In this document: piece after piece, positions 8,267 through 16,780 of the stretch | How positions within the stretch are numbered: position 1 is the stretch's first letter | Layout of the letters: each line of letters opens with the position of its first letter | Source: Oscillospiraceae bacterium | GTDB taxonomy: Bacteria > Bacillota > Clostridia > Oscillospirales > Ruminococcaceae | Length of the DNA: 64,000 nucleotides | Reading direction: 5' to 3' | Assembly: GCA_004556975.1 (NCBI GenBank) | Contig: SFFD01000003.1 | Location: 1-64,000 of the forward strand | Translations under genes and position numbers: made by a program | Notes under the pieces: generated by a model | Database searches by the model: none | Seen by the model: only the letters and a program-made list of their open reading frames with translations | What the model was told of the DNA's origin: nothing

Positions 8267-9196
8267 ATGTCCTATTCGAACAGAATGCAGAAAAACCATG
8301 TTTACAGCGAATTTCTTTGTCCCCGCGGACGCGACCGCATATATGACCTTGGAATACAAATTGCCCAGCTTTATTTGAGCCCCTTTGACAGAATCATCGG
8401 CTTCATCGGCGAAGCAAGCTCCGGAAAAAGCGCGCTTGTGAAAGGCATGTTTCCCGGTCTTGAGCTTACCAACGACGACGACGGTGTAAATGTCCGCCCT
8501 TTACCTTTGCTTGAACAGGATGAAGAACACGGCTTTTTTACTCCGCACAGCTATCATGTGGATATTAGGTTTGAAATGGCGTTTACCCCGCTTCCCGTTT
8601 TAGCTGAAGCAATTATGAAGGCTGTCTATAACGAGCGCCGGGTCATAGTGGAGCATTTTGACCTTGTGTACCCCTATCTTCCCATGAATGCCCACCTGCT
8701 TATCGGCGTAGGCGAAGAAATTATCATTGCCCGCCCAAGCATTTTCGGGCCGGAGCCGGAGGAAATTGCCGAAAAGGTTTTCGCCTCGCTGCCGTATCGC
8801 CTTATGGCGCATACCGCAGAGGATATTTGCGAAATGTATATCTCCGATTTGGAGCTTGCCAAGGCGCAGCACGGCGATATCCGCCACGGCTTCTGCATGA
8901 TTTTCGACAAAAAGCCGGATATAGACTTTATCACCATGGAACAGCATGTGAACTCCATTATCGAGCGGGACTTGCCCGTGACCTACCTTGACGACAGCCA
9001 CATAACCATCGGGCAGAGCGTCCACCGCTGCCGCGGCCCCCGCACCCATGTTTCCCACACCGGTGAAATAAAAGGCTTCCGTCTTTTGCATAGCTTTGTG
9101 CATGACGCTTTTAACAATGTTTATCTTCTTGTCGGTTTTGTCGGCGAAGATTCGGAAAAGCGCATTTCCGGCCTTGAAAGGAAGCTGTCTAATTGA
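8267..9196 (+). CDS. P-loop protein with AlaRS editing-like C-terminal motif
   Basis: 309 residues. A Walker A motif (GEASSGKS, residues 48-55) lies in an N-terminal nucleotide-binding domain. Near the C-terminus is C-x4-T-H-V-S-H-T-G-E-I (residues 255-268), which closely resembles the CGGTHV..TGEIG metal-binding signature of the second additional (editing) domain of alanyl-tRNA synthetase. No synthetase core is present. AAAGGAG before the ATG at 8267 sets the start. It lies between citC and the citX-citG fusion and overlaps the latter by 4 bp, so it is probably co-expressed with the lyase maturation genes. Its activity is unknown; a role in making or checking the lyase prosthetic group is a guess. 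Confidence 0.75.
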   Translation: MSYSNRMQKNHVYSEFLCPRGRDRIYDLGIQIAQLYLSPFDRIIGFIGEASSGKSALVKGMFPGLELTNDDDGVNVRPLPLLEQDEEHGFFTPHSYHVDIRFEMAFTPLPVLAEAIMKAVYNERRVIVEHFDLVYPYLPMNAHLLIGVGEEIIIARPSIFGPEPEEIAEKVFASLPYRLMAHTAEDICEMYISDLELAKAQHGDIRHGFCMIFDKKPDIDFITMEQHVNSIIERDLPVTYLDDSHITIGQSVHRCRGPRTHVSHTGEIKGFRLLHSFVHDAFNNVYLLVGFVGEDSEKRISGLERKLSN

Positions 9197-10941
9197 GCAC
9201 CGTAGCTTTGGAAGAAATTCTTGCCGAAAGAGAGCACCGGGCGCTGCGAAGGCAAAAGCTTATATTTGAGCACCAATGCCCCGTAATAACCTTTACTCTA
9301 AACCTCGCCGGCCCGGAAAAGCGCGGCAGACTTTCGGATTTTGTTTTTGGCAAAGGGGTTGCCCTGCTTAAAAGCAGACTTGGCGAGCCTCTTTTTTATG
9401 AACGTTTGTCTTCTTCTGCGGGGCTTTGCGCTTTTTTTGGGTACCGCGAGCACGCTTCCGTGCTCAAAAAAGTCTGCATGGAAATTGAAGAGCGGGAGTG
9501 CGGCCGAATTTTTGATTTCGATGTAACAGATGAGCACGAAACCGGAATTTCGCGCTCTGTTCCGCGCCGATGCCTGCTTTGCAGCCGTCCCGCCGCGGAA
9601 TGTGCCCGAAGCCGTGAGCACCCGCTTGAGTCGGTTGTGGCAAAAACAGAAGAAATCCTTCTTGATTTTGCCGCAGGCGCCCTTGCTTCCGACGCTTACT
9701 GCGCGCTTATTGACGAACTTAATCTTACGCCAAAGCCGGGTCTTGTTGATAAAAACAACAGCGGTGCTCATTTTGATATGAATTATGCGCTTTTTTGCAA
9801 AAGCGCCGCTGCTCTTGTGCCGTTTTTCAGGAAGGCCGTGCTCATCGGCGCAAAATCTTCCGGGCTTACTTCGCTTGAGGCGGAAGGAATCCTTGCCGAA
9901 AAAACAATGTTTGCCGCCACAGGCGGGGTCAATACCCACAAGGGCGCAATTTTTCTTTTTATGCTGATTCTTTACGGTTTCGGTAAATACTTTGCCGACG
10001 GTGAAAGCCCTTTTGAAGCTGCGTCGGCTTTGGCCGCCGAAAAACGTGCCGCCGCAGACACCCACGGCGCGGAAATAAGAGCAAAATACGGTGCCGCAGG
10101 CGCTTTGGAAGAAGCTGTTTCAGGCTTTTCCGCCTCCGTTTTAGGGGCCGAACTTCTTACAGAGGGTAAAGCCCCCCTGCGTGTACTTTTTGAAATAATG
10201 TCCCGCACTTCGGATACAAATGTGCTTTTCCGCGGCGGAAAAGCCGCGCTTGACTTTGTGCGGCAAAGCGCTGCAAAAGCCCTCTTGCTTCCTGACGAAA
10301 AGCTTGCGGCAGAAAGCGCGCGCCTTGACTCTGAATTCATTTCACGCGGCATAAGCCCCGGAGGCTGTGCGGACCTTTTTGCGCTTTCACTTTTCATTTC
10401 CCGGGAATTTTCGCAAAACGTTCTGAAAAACACCGTAATCTGCGTAAAAGCCGCTTATTCCGACCTTTTACAGATTAAAGCCATGTTTTCTGCGCTTATT
10501 GAAAAAATGGCTTCAGAAGGTCTTTTTATATGGGATAATATTTATCCTGCCTGCGCTTTTTCAGAAGACATTGCCGAAAACCGACTTTACCTTCTTAAAC
10601 AGGGGGACTCTCTTCTTTCCGTATTTGCACTCGGCAATGACCTTGCGGGTTCAGATTTTCCCGGATGGGAAAGTCCCTCGGCAAAAGCGCTTTTTCTTAT
10701 GCGCCTGGGCGTTAACCCCCTATATTCAAAAAAAGGTTTCGGCATACTTTCCGTCAAAAAGGCCGCTGCGTTTGCAAAAGCCGCCGGCGTGAAGTATCTT
10801 CGCCTGTTTGTCGCCGCTGATAACGTTCCCGCAATACGCTTTTATGAAAATTTCGGCTTTTGCCGCACCCCGGGCGTTTTTCGCAATGAAATTGCTCCCG
10901 CTGAGTTTATTGATGAATATGGCTATGAACTTAAACTTTGA
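9193..10941 (+). CDS. citXG: CitX-CitG-GNAT triple-domain fusion
   Basis: 582 residues from a TTG start preceded by AAAGGAAG. Residues 1 to about 155 are CitX (apo-lyase phosphoribosyl-dephospho-CoA transferase; GRIFDFDVT and RCLLCSRPAAECARSREHP). About 155-410 is CitG (triphosphoribosyl-dephospho-CoA synthase; LTPKPGLVDKNNSGAH, TGGVNTHKGA, SRGISPGGCADL). About 440-582 is a GNAT acetyltransferase (GFGILSVKKAAAFAKAAG, NVPAIRFYENFGF). CitXG fusions are known; the C-terminal GNAT is unusual to me and may modify the lyase or act on an unrelated substrate. It is the last gene of the rightward cit operon, before a bidirectional terminator. Confidence 0.92.
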   Translation: MSTVALEEILAEREHRALRRQKLIFEHQCPVITFTLNLAGPEKRGRLSDFVFGKGVALLKSRLGEPLFYERLSSSAGLCAFFGYREHASVLKKVCMEIEERECGRIFDFDVTDEHETGISRSVPRRCLLCSRPAAECARSREHPLESVVAKTEEILLDFAAGALASDAYCALIDELNLTPKPGLVDKNNSGAHFDMNYALFCKSAAALVPFFRKAVLIGAKSSGLTSLEAEGILAEKTMFAATGGVNTHKGAIFLFMLILYGFGKYFADGESPFEAASALAAEKRAAADTHGAEIRAKYGAAGALEEAVSGFSASVLGAELLTEGKAPLRVLFEIMSRTSDTNVLFRGGKAALDFVRQSAAKALLLPDEKLAAESARLDSEFISRGISPGGCADLFALSLFISREFSQNVLKNTVICVKAAYSDLLQIKAMFSALIEKMASEGLFIWDNIYPACAFSEDIAENRLYLLKQGDSLLSVFALGNDLAGSDFPGWESPSAKALFLMRLGVNPLYSKKGFGILSVKKAAAFAKAAGVKYLRLFVAADNVPAIRFYENFGFCRTPGVFRNEIAPAEFIDEYGYELKL

Positions 10942-10991
10942 ATAGAAATCCGCCGGTTTACAATATGCTTGTGCTTTGCTGAGCATTATGA

Positions 10992-11023
10992 AAAAAGAGC
11001 CTCCCATTCGGGAGGCTCTTTTT
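10992..11023. terminator. bidirectional rho-independent terminator
   Basis: AGAGCCTCCC and GGGAGGCTCT form a perfect stem with a four-base loop, with A and T runs on both sides. It separates the converging citXG and oligoendopeptidase genes. Confidence 0.92.
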
Positions 11024-11043
11024 GCGGCTTTTTTGCCGCGGGA

Positions 11044-12756
11044 TTATTTTGCCTGTTCTTCTTCTATGGCCTTGAGAAGGATGTCTTTAGCATAAGAAAT
11101 TGCGTTTGCTACGCTGCCCTCTTCAAAGGGAACGTGCAGGTGCGCCGCCTTGAGAGATTCAAGGTAAGAGAGGCTGCCGCCGATGTCGCAAAGGGTGAGG
11201 TAATCCTTAAAGGCTTCCTCTTTGTTCTCCGCATAGCGCTTTTTGAACTCCATGGCTCCCATGGTAGTAAGGGTGTAGTTTATATAATAGAACGGATAGA
11301 GGAAAATGTGAATCTTGTGGTACCAATAGCCGCCGCGCTCCATGAAGGGGTCGTTTTCATATTTGCGCCAGGGCATATATTTTTCCTCAAGCTTGTGCCA
11401 CTCCATGGTACGCTCCTTGGGGGTAAGATCCGGATTTTCGTAAACAATGTGCTGGAATTCGTCAACCGCTACGCCGAAGGGCACAAAGGTAAGAGCTTCC
11501 TGAAGGTGGGCAAAGCGGTATTTATCCGCAGCGTCGCCAAAGAAACGCTCTGCATAAGGATAGCAGAACTGTTCCATAGACATGGAGTGAATTTCAGCAA
11601 TATCGGTACTTTCGGAATAATATGCCATAACCGGCTGATGACGCATTGCGCGATAGCCTGCAAAGGCATGGCCAAGCTCGTGGCTTAAAACCTGCATATC
11701 AAAAATGGTGTGGTTGAAACAGCTGAATACAAACGGAGCGCGGTACTTCGTAAGATCCGTCATATATCCGGTATTGGCCTTATTGGGCTTGTTTTCAAGA
11801 TCCATCAGCTCATGCTCAATCATAAAGTCGATGAATTCGCCGGTTTCGGGACTGAGATCGTGGTACATTTTCTGTGCTTCGGCAACCATATACTTTTCGT
11901 CGCCGATGGGCTCCGCGTTGCCGTCAGGGAATACAAATTTTTCATCGTAAGCCATAATATGATCAACACCGATGCGTTTTGCCTGCGCTTCGTAAAGCTT
12001 TTCGCAAAGGGGAACAAGCTCACGGCGAACCTGCTCGCGGAAGGAAGCAACCTCCTCTTGACCGTAATCGCTTCTTCCCTGCTGAAGATAGCCCAGGGGA
12101 GTAAAGGTCTTGTAGCCCAGCGCCTGACCCATTTTGGTACGAACTTTTATGAGCTTGTCGAAGATTTCTTCCATCTTCTCCTCGTTGCTTTCATAAAACT
12201 CGGAGTATTTTTTGAATGCTGCCTTGCGAACTTCGCGGTCCGGGTTCTCAAAGTACTTCTGAATGCCGTAAAGGTTAAGCTTCTTTCCGTCAAACTCAAT
12301 CTCTGCGGTAGCCATCAGCTTCTGATACTCGGTTTCAAGACGGCTTTCCTCCTGCATAAAAGGAACAAGAGCGTCATCATATTGAGCAAGCTCGCGGCGG
12401 GAGGCAACAAGGTATTCCTTGCCGAGATCCGCATCAATTTCAGCGGTGAAAGGGCAATCGACTATCGCTTTGGTAAGGGCGATGAAAGAACCCTCCGCTT
12501 CGGGGGAACGCTGATGAATGAATTCGATTTCTTTCTCGTAGAATTCATCGGTGGTGTTAAGAGTATTGCGGATATGCGCAATGGTGGTCATGGTGTAAAG
12601 CTCGGACATATACTCGTCGGACTCAAGAATGACGGCTTTTACGTCGGCGTAGCTTTTCGCCGCTTTAACGCGCTCGGTAAGCTCTTTTGCTTTGGCTTCT
12701 GCGGCGTCAAAATCAGGTCTTACATATTCCAAATTGCTGAAAGTAAAATTTTCCAT
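11044..12756 (-). CDS. M3-family oligoendopeptidase
   Basis: 570 residues of the PepF-like M3 metallopeptidase family. The zinc motif HELGH is at residues 359-363 and is followed by the conserved downstream helix with a glutamate ligand (SESTDIAEIHSMSMEQ). No signal peptide, so it is cytoplasmic and would hydrolyse short peptides. GAAAGGAAG lies before the ATG. It appears monocistronic: its own promoter is at 12789-12817 and a terminator follows it. Confidence 0.95.
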   Translation of the reverse strand: MENFTFSNLEYVRPDFDAAEAKAKELTERVKAAKSYADVKAVILESDEYMSELYTMTTIAHIRNTLNTTDEFYEKEIEFIHQRSPEAEGSFIALTKAIVDCPFTAEIDADLGKEYLVASRRELAQYDDALVPFMQEESRLETEYQKLMATAEIEFDGKKLNLYGIQKYFENPDREVRKAAFKKYSEFYESNEEKMEEIFDKLIKVRTKMGQALGYKTFTPLGYLQQGRSDYGQEEVASFREQVRRELVPLCEKLYEAQAKRIGVDHIMAYDEKFVFPDGNAEPIGDEKYMVAEAQKMYHDLSPETGEFIDFMIEHELMDLENKPNKANTGYMTDLTKYRAPFVFSCFNHTIFDMQVLSHELGHAFAGYRAMRHQPVMAYYSESTDIAEIHSMSMEQFCYPYAERFFGDAADKYRFAHLQEALTFVPFGVAVDEFQHIVYENPDLTPKERTMEWHKLEEKYMPWRKYENDPFMERGGYWYHKIHIFLYPFYYINYTLTTMGAMEFKKRYAENKEEAFKDYLTLCDIGGSLSYLESLKAAHLHVPFEEGSVANAISYAKDILLKAIEEEQAK

Positions 12757-12788
12757 ATGATTTTCTTCCTTTCTTAATTCATATAAAT

Positions 12789-12817
12789 ACTATACAGCCG
12801 AACATAAGTATAGTCAA
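12789..12817 (-). promoter_or_regulatory. predicted sigma-A promoter for the M3 peptidase
   Basis: On the minus strand TTGACT and TATAGT are separated by exactly 17 bp, about 30 bp upstream of the start codon. Confidence 0.7.
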
Positions 12818-12925
12818 TAATCCCGATAAAATTTCTTTTTTAATGGGCATGCAAAGCTTTTGACGAAAAATTGAGCCGCCGCGAATGCCGATTTTACGAT
12901 TTTTTCATATGGCATTACGCTATAT

Positions 12926-12956
12926 AAAAAAGTACCGCATCCGCGGTACTTTTTTT
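12926..12956 (-). terminator. rho-independent terminator after the lipoprotein gene
   Basis: AGTACCGC and GCGGTACT pair around a four-base loop, with six A (T on the minus strand) to the left and seven T to the right. It begins within 5 bp of the lipoprotein stop. Confidence 0.88.
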
Positions 12957-12960
12957 ATTA

Positions 12961-13659
12961 TTATTCAAGCGTTATCTTTTTTGCTGTTTCTGCAAGGCTG
13001 TTTTCAGAAAGCGTACTGACGGTTACAACGCCAAAGAAAGAACCGCGTTTTTGCGCAGCTAAAGCCTCATAAATGTCAATACCCTGTTCTTCATAGCTAA
13101 GGGTTACATAAAGGCAGGGAACCGTTTTTCCGTCAATTTCAATTTCGCCCATTTCGTTTTTTACAATGCGTATTCCGCTTGTTTCATCAAACTGTTCGCT
13201 TATGTTTCCGGAAGAAAACTCCAGATAGCTTTTTTCGTCAAGAATAAGCCCTGCAAAAAGATTTATGTTTTCAAAGTTCACGCTTATGCTGGAGCCTTCG
13301 TCGTTATGGCAGTACATATCGTAGACGATGGACGAATTTTCAAGATTGGCAGCGGCGTCCTCGGTGAAAAGGTCGGAGGAAATGCCGTAGAGGGTCGCCA
13401 TTTCGTCGTCAGAAAGGAATGTCCAGCCGTCGCCGGGAGCGATGGTTATGCCCATGGAATCGTTCGTATAAACGCCGTTCGCAACAACGCCGCGGCTTAT
13501 TTTTACTTTTTCCTCGGCAACGCTGTTGCTTTCTTTGCTTTCGCTTGTTACACCCTGATCGGATTTTGAAGCTCCGCCATCGGAATTATTGTTCTTTGAG
13601 CACGCTGCCAAAGAAATTATAACCACAAACGCCATAAAAAGCGCCGTTGCCTTTTTCAC
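12961..13659 (-). CDS. lipoprotein of unknown function
   Basis: 232 residues from a GTG start; AAAGGGGAAA lies upstream of it, whereas the 26-codon upstream extension has no ribosome site. A Lys-rich n-region, hydrophobic stretch and LAAC lipobox mark it as a membrane-anchored lipoprotein, followed by a Ser/Asn/Gly linker. The mature part (about 190 residues) has the look of a small alpha/beta domain (SMGITIAPGDGWTFLSDDEM) of the type found in many clostridial lipoproteins. I do not recognise a specific family. It has its own promoter and terminator. Confidence 0.85.
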   Translation of the reverse strand: MKKATALFMAFVVIISLAACSKNNNSDGGASKSDQGVTSESKESNSVAEEKVKISRGVVANGVYTNDSMGITIAPGDGWTFLSDDEMATLYGISSDLFTEDAAANLENSSIVYDMYCHNDEGSSISVNFENINLFAGLILDEKSYLEFSSGNISEQFDETSGIRIVKNEMGEIEIDGKTVPCLYVTLSYEEQGIDIYEALAAQKRGSFFGVVTVSTLSENSLAETAKKITLE

Positions 13660-13701
13660 GATAAATTTCCCCTTTTTTATCAGATTGTTTAATTTATAAA
13701 C

Positions 13702-13730
13702 AGTATAACATGCCGCATAAAGGTTGTAAA
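13702..13730 (-). promoter_or_regulatory. predicted sigma-A promoter for the lipoprotein
   Basis: TTTACA and TATACT with a 17-bp spacer on the minus strand, about 40 bp upstream of the GTG start. Confidence 0.65.
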
Positions 13731-13783
13731 CCGTCATTTTTTACACAAAATAACGATTGACGCGTTTTTTCGGCGATTAGCAC

Positions 13784-13812
13784 TTGAACGGCGGCGACAA
13801 AGGTGATATTAT
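13784..13812 (+). promoter_or_regulatory. predicted promoter for the Nudix gene
   Basis: TTGAAC and TATTAT with a 17-bp spacer, 40 bp upstream of the start codon. Confidence 0.55.
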
Positions 13813-13851
13813 ATAGTCGGTAAAAGCTTTGCCATATAGGAGTACGAAAAA

Positions 13852-14271
13852 ATGAGACATGAAAAATCCTGTGGCGGCCTGATATATCGTGAGCACGACG
13901 GAGAAACCCAGCTTCTTTTGCTGAAGCACCGCTGCGGCGGCCATTGGTCCTTTCCCAAAGGGCATATGGAAGCCGGCGAAACCGAAATGGAAACCGCTCT
14001 TCGCGAAATTCGCGAAGAAACCGGTCTTCGGGTTTTCCTGCGGGAAGGCTTCCGTGAAGCGGTGGAGTATTCGCCAAAGCCCAACGTAAAAAAACAGGTC
14101 ATTTATTTCATCGGGTTCACCCTTAATGAAGCCGCCCTTCGTCCGCAAGAGGAGGAAGTAAGCGAGCTTCAGTGGATGGAAATCCACAAAGCCTATGATG
14201 CGGTAACTTTCCGCAATGATAAAAATCTTATCACCAAGGCGATTGAATATATTTCACGCCGCGGAATGTAA
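13852..14271 (+). CDS. Nudix hydrolase, Ap4A-pyrophosphatase type
   Basis: 139 residues. A complete Nudix box (G-x5-E-x7-REUxEE-xGU) runs from residue 37 to 59 (GHMEAGETEMETALREI followed by REETGL). The lead-in SCGGLIY and HWSFPKGH match the diadenosine tetraphosphate hydrolase-like branch, which clears dinucleoside polyphosphates; mRNA 5'-end pyrophosphate removal is an alternative role in this branch. TAGGAG precedes the ATG. Its own terminator has been split by an IS relic just downstream. Confidence 0.93.
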   Translation: MRHEKSCGGLIYREHDGETQLLLLKHRCGGHWSFPKGHMEAGETEMETALREIREETGLRVFLREGFREAVEYSPKPNVKKQVIYFIGFTLNEAALRPQEEEVSELQWMEIHKAYDAVTFRNDKNLITKAIEYISRRGM

Positions 14272-14303
14272 CCTGCAAAAAATTATTAAAAAAAGCACGG
14301 CAC

Positions 14304-14551
14304 TGATATGCACCCCCAAAGTTAGACACTTATGGAGGTGCATATTTTTATGAACAAAAAATGGAGAAAGCAAAAGAAGTATGGTGAACATTTCAAAAAC
14401 ACAAATGATTTTATCCAAAAGCTTAACGATTACATCTATTACTACAACAATGACAGAATCTCTCTCAAATTAAAAGGAATGAGTCCTGTGCAATTCAGAA
14501 CTCATTCCTTCACATCTTAATATTCTTTTGTCTATTCTTTGGGGTTCACTT
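14304..14551 (+). mobile_element. deletion relic of an IS3-family element (copy 1)
   Basis: The left end TGCACCCCCAAAGTTAGACA and the right end (read inward TGAACCCCAAAGAATAGACA) are imperfect inverted repeats typical of IS3-family ends. Only the last part of the transposase gene remains between them. Both ends match copy 2 at 56924-57288, including the shared outer bases TGATA on the left and CACTT on the right. Confidence 0.8.
14332..14520 (+). pseudogene. C-terminal fragment of an IS3-family transposase (OrfB)
   Basis: The 62-codon frame ends in YYYNNDRISLKLKGMSPVQF plus RTHS, the standard C-terminus of IS150-group IS3 transposases. The catalytic DDE core is absent, so this cannot transpose by itself. 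The first residues come from the sequence fused to the deletion point. Confidence 0.85.
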
Positions 14552-14765
14552 CAATGCCGTGCTTTTTTTATAAAAAAGTTTAGCCTTTGGGCGCAGCACC
14601 GCAAAAGCCTTGCAGCACTTCGCTTTATTTTTTCATTATGCCGTGCGCCGATTTAAATACGGTTTTCCCGAAAAATTTTGTACAAAGATTACTCTCTTTG
14701 CGGTAAAGTTTACTTTTTGTTCACCATGCACAAAAACCGCTTTGTGATTTCTACATTTGTTTTTA

Positions 14766-14794
14766 TTGAATCCGTATATAAAATTTGTTAAAAT
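14766..14794 (+). promoter_or_regulatory. predicted promoter for glgB
   Basis: TTGAAT and TAAAAT with a 17-bp spacer, about 35 bp upstream of the glgB start. The AT-rich stretch from 14570 to here holds no gene I can support. Confidence 0.55.
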
Positions 14795-14829
14795 GTAATA
14801 AGAGAATTTTTATGTAAAGGGGTTTTTTC

Positions 14830-16734
14830 ATGGGTGCAAAAAAGAAAAACGGCCTTGATGTTCCGATATATTTTTTCCACCAGGGCAGCAACGCCCGTTC
14901 ATATGAATTTCTCGGCGCGCATATAACTAAAGTCGGCCGTACCGGCGGAACCGTGTTCCGTCTTTGGGCGCCTAATGCCGCCGCTGTGGCGGTTGCGGGC
15001 GGCTGGAACGGTTGGAGCGCAGAAGCGAACCCCATGAAAAGAATAAGTGAAGGCGGCGTTTGGGAATGCTTTGTGCCGGGTATCGGCGCCGGCGAGCTTT
15101 ATAAGTTCGCCGTCACTTCAAAAGAGGGCAAAACTTTTATGAAAGCGGACCCTTACGCCTTTCATAACGAAACCCGTCCCGCCACCGCCTCTATTATATA
15201 TTCGCCCGAATATGAATGGAACGACGGCGCATGGATGGCGGCGCGGCGTGAAACCGATATGCGCGCCCGCCCGCTTAATATTTACGAGGTGCATCTTGGC
15301 GCATGGCGTCGTTACGCCGACGGAAGCTTTTTTAACTACCGCAAAACCGCCGAGGAGCTTTCGGAATATGTTCTTGATATGGGTTATACCCATATTGAGC
15401 TTATGCCCGTAACCGAATATCCCTTTGACGGTTCCTGGGGATATCAGTGCCTTGGATATTTTGCCCCCTCCGCACGCTATGGCGCGCCCGAGGATTTTAT
15501 GTATTTCGTCGACCTTATGCACCAAAAGGGCATAGGGGTTATTATGGATTGGGTTCCGGCGCACTTTCCGAAAGACGCTTACGGTCTTGCTGATTTTGAC
15601 GGCGCGCCCTGCTATGAATATAAAAACCCGCTTATGGGCGAACGGCCGGAATGGGGCACCAAGGTCTTTGATTTCGGGCGGAACGAAGTACGCTGTTTTC
15701 TGATTTCCTCCGCTATGTACTGGCTTGAAAAATATCATATAGACGGCATACGCGCAGACGCCGTAAGCTCAATGCTCTACCGTGATTACGGCCGCCAGGG
15801 GCAAAGCTGGGAACGCAACCGCTTTGGCGGGCGCGAAAACCTTGAAGCTGTTTCCCTGCTGCGTTCGTTGAACGCAGCAGTTGCCGAAAACTATCCCGGC
15901 GTTATCATGATAGCCGAGGAATCCACGGCATGGCCGGAGGTAACCAAGGCTACCGAACGTGGTCTTGGATTTACGTTCAAATGGAACATGGGCTGGATGA
16001 ACGACACCCTTGCCTATATGTCCTTGGACCCCATTTTTCGCTCATATAATCATGACAAGCTTACCTTCGGGCTTTTTTATGCTTTTTCTGAAAGCTATAT
16101 CCTTCCTCTTTCCCACGACGAAGTTGTTCACGGCAAAAAGTCGCTTATAGAAAAGCTGCCCGGCAGTTACAACGAAAAATTTGCCGGAATCCGTGCGCTT
16201 TTCGCCTATATGACCTGCTACCCCGGCAAAAAGCTTCTGTTTATGGGCCAGGAATTCGGACAGTTTATTGAATGGGACGAAAACAAAGAAATTGACTGGC
16301 TGCTTTTGCAGTATGAAAAGCACGAAAAGCTTCAAAAATTTGTCCGCGCCCTGAACCGCCTTTATCTGACTCACAAAGAGCTTTGGAACGAGCCGGAGGG
16401 TTGGAACAACTTTGCGTGGGCAAGCTGTGACGAGGCAGGGCGAAACGCCGTTGCTTTCCGCCGTATGGACAGCGCGGGAGAGCTGCTTTGTTTCTTTAGC
16501 TTCTGCCCGAATGAAAATAAAAATTTTTGTGTCGGCGTGCCGGAAAACAGCTTTTGGAAGCTTTTGCTTTCATCGGAGGAAAAGCGTTTCGGCGGCGATG
16601 GCGCTGCGCTGCCCGCCAAGCTGGCGGCAATTACCGCAGATGAAGAAAGCCCCGCCCCCTGCGGCGGCGAAGCCGCAGTTAAGCTTGACCTTCCTCCCCT
16701 TTGCGCCGCGATTTATAAGCGAATATACAGATAA
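14830..16734 (+). CDS. glgB: 1,4-alpha-glucan branching enzyme
   Basis: 634 residues, normal for GlgB. The N-terminal carbohydrate-binding module (FRLWAPNAAAVAVAGGWNGW) precedes a GH13 barrel with the catalytic Asp in DGIRADAVSSM (about residue 309), the Glu in AEESTAWP (about 361) and the Asp in LSHDEVVHGKK (about 426). It makes alpha-1,6 branches in glycogen in the cytoplasm. It is separated from glgC-glgD-glgA by 5.4 kb of lipoprotein and lectin genes that do not look like glycogen genes. Confidence 0.97.
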   Translation: MGAKKKNGLDVPIYFFHQGSNARSYEFLGAHITKVGRTGGTVFRLWAPNAAAVAVAGGWNGWSAEANPMKRISEGGVWECFVPGIGAGELYKFAVTSKEGKTFMKADPYAFHNETRPATASIIYSPEYEWNDGAWMAARRETDMRARPLNIYEVHLGAWRRYADGSFFNYRKTAEELSEYVLDMGYTHIELMPVTEYPFDGSWGYQCLGYFAPSARYGAPEDFMYFVDLMHQKGIGVIMDWVPAHFPKDAYGLADFDGAPCYEYKNPLMGERPEWGTKVFDFGRNEVRCFLISSAMYWLEKYHIDGIRADAVSSMLYRDYGRQGQSWERNRFGGRENLEAVSLLRSLNAAVAENYPGVIMIAEESTAWPEVTKATERGLGFTFKWNMGWMNDTLAYMSLDPIFRSYNHDKLTFGLFYAFSESYILPLSHDEVVHGKKSLIEKLPGSYNEKFAGIRALFAYMTCYPGKKLLFMGQEFGQFIEWDENKEIDWLLLQYEKHEKLQKFVRALNRLYLTHKELWNEPEGWNNFAWASCDEAGRNAVAFRRMDSAGELLCFFSFCPNENKNFCVGVPENSFWKLLLSSEEKRFGGDGAALPAKLAAITADEESPAPCGGEAAVKLDLPPLCAAIYKRIYR

Positions 16735-16780
16735 CCGCCGCAAAGGGCAGCAGTAAAATAAAAAAGGAGCGTGCTCAAAA

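Larger units (their letters stand above)
14288..14569 (+). terminator. terminator split by an IS3 relic
   Basis: The left arm at 14288-14302 (A7 then GCACGGCA) and the right arm at 14555-14569 (TGCCGTGC then T7) are perfect 15-base complements, now separated by the roughly 250-bp relic. Together they would form a normal terminator right after the Nudix gene. Confidence 0.8.
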
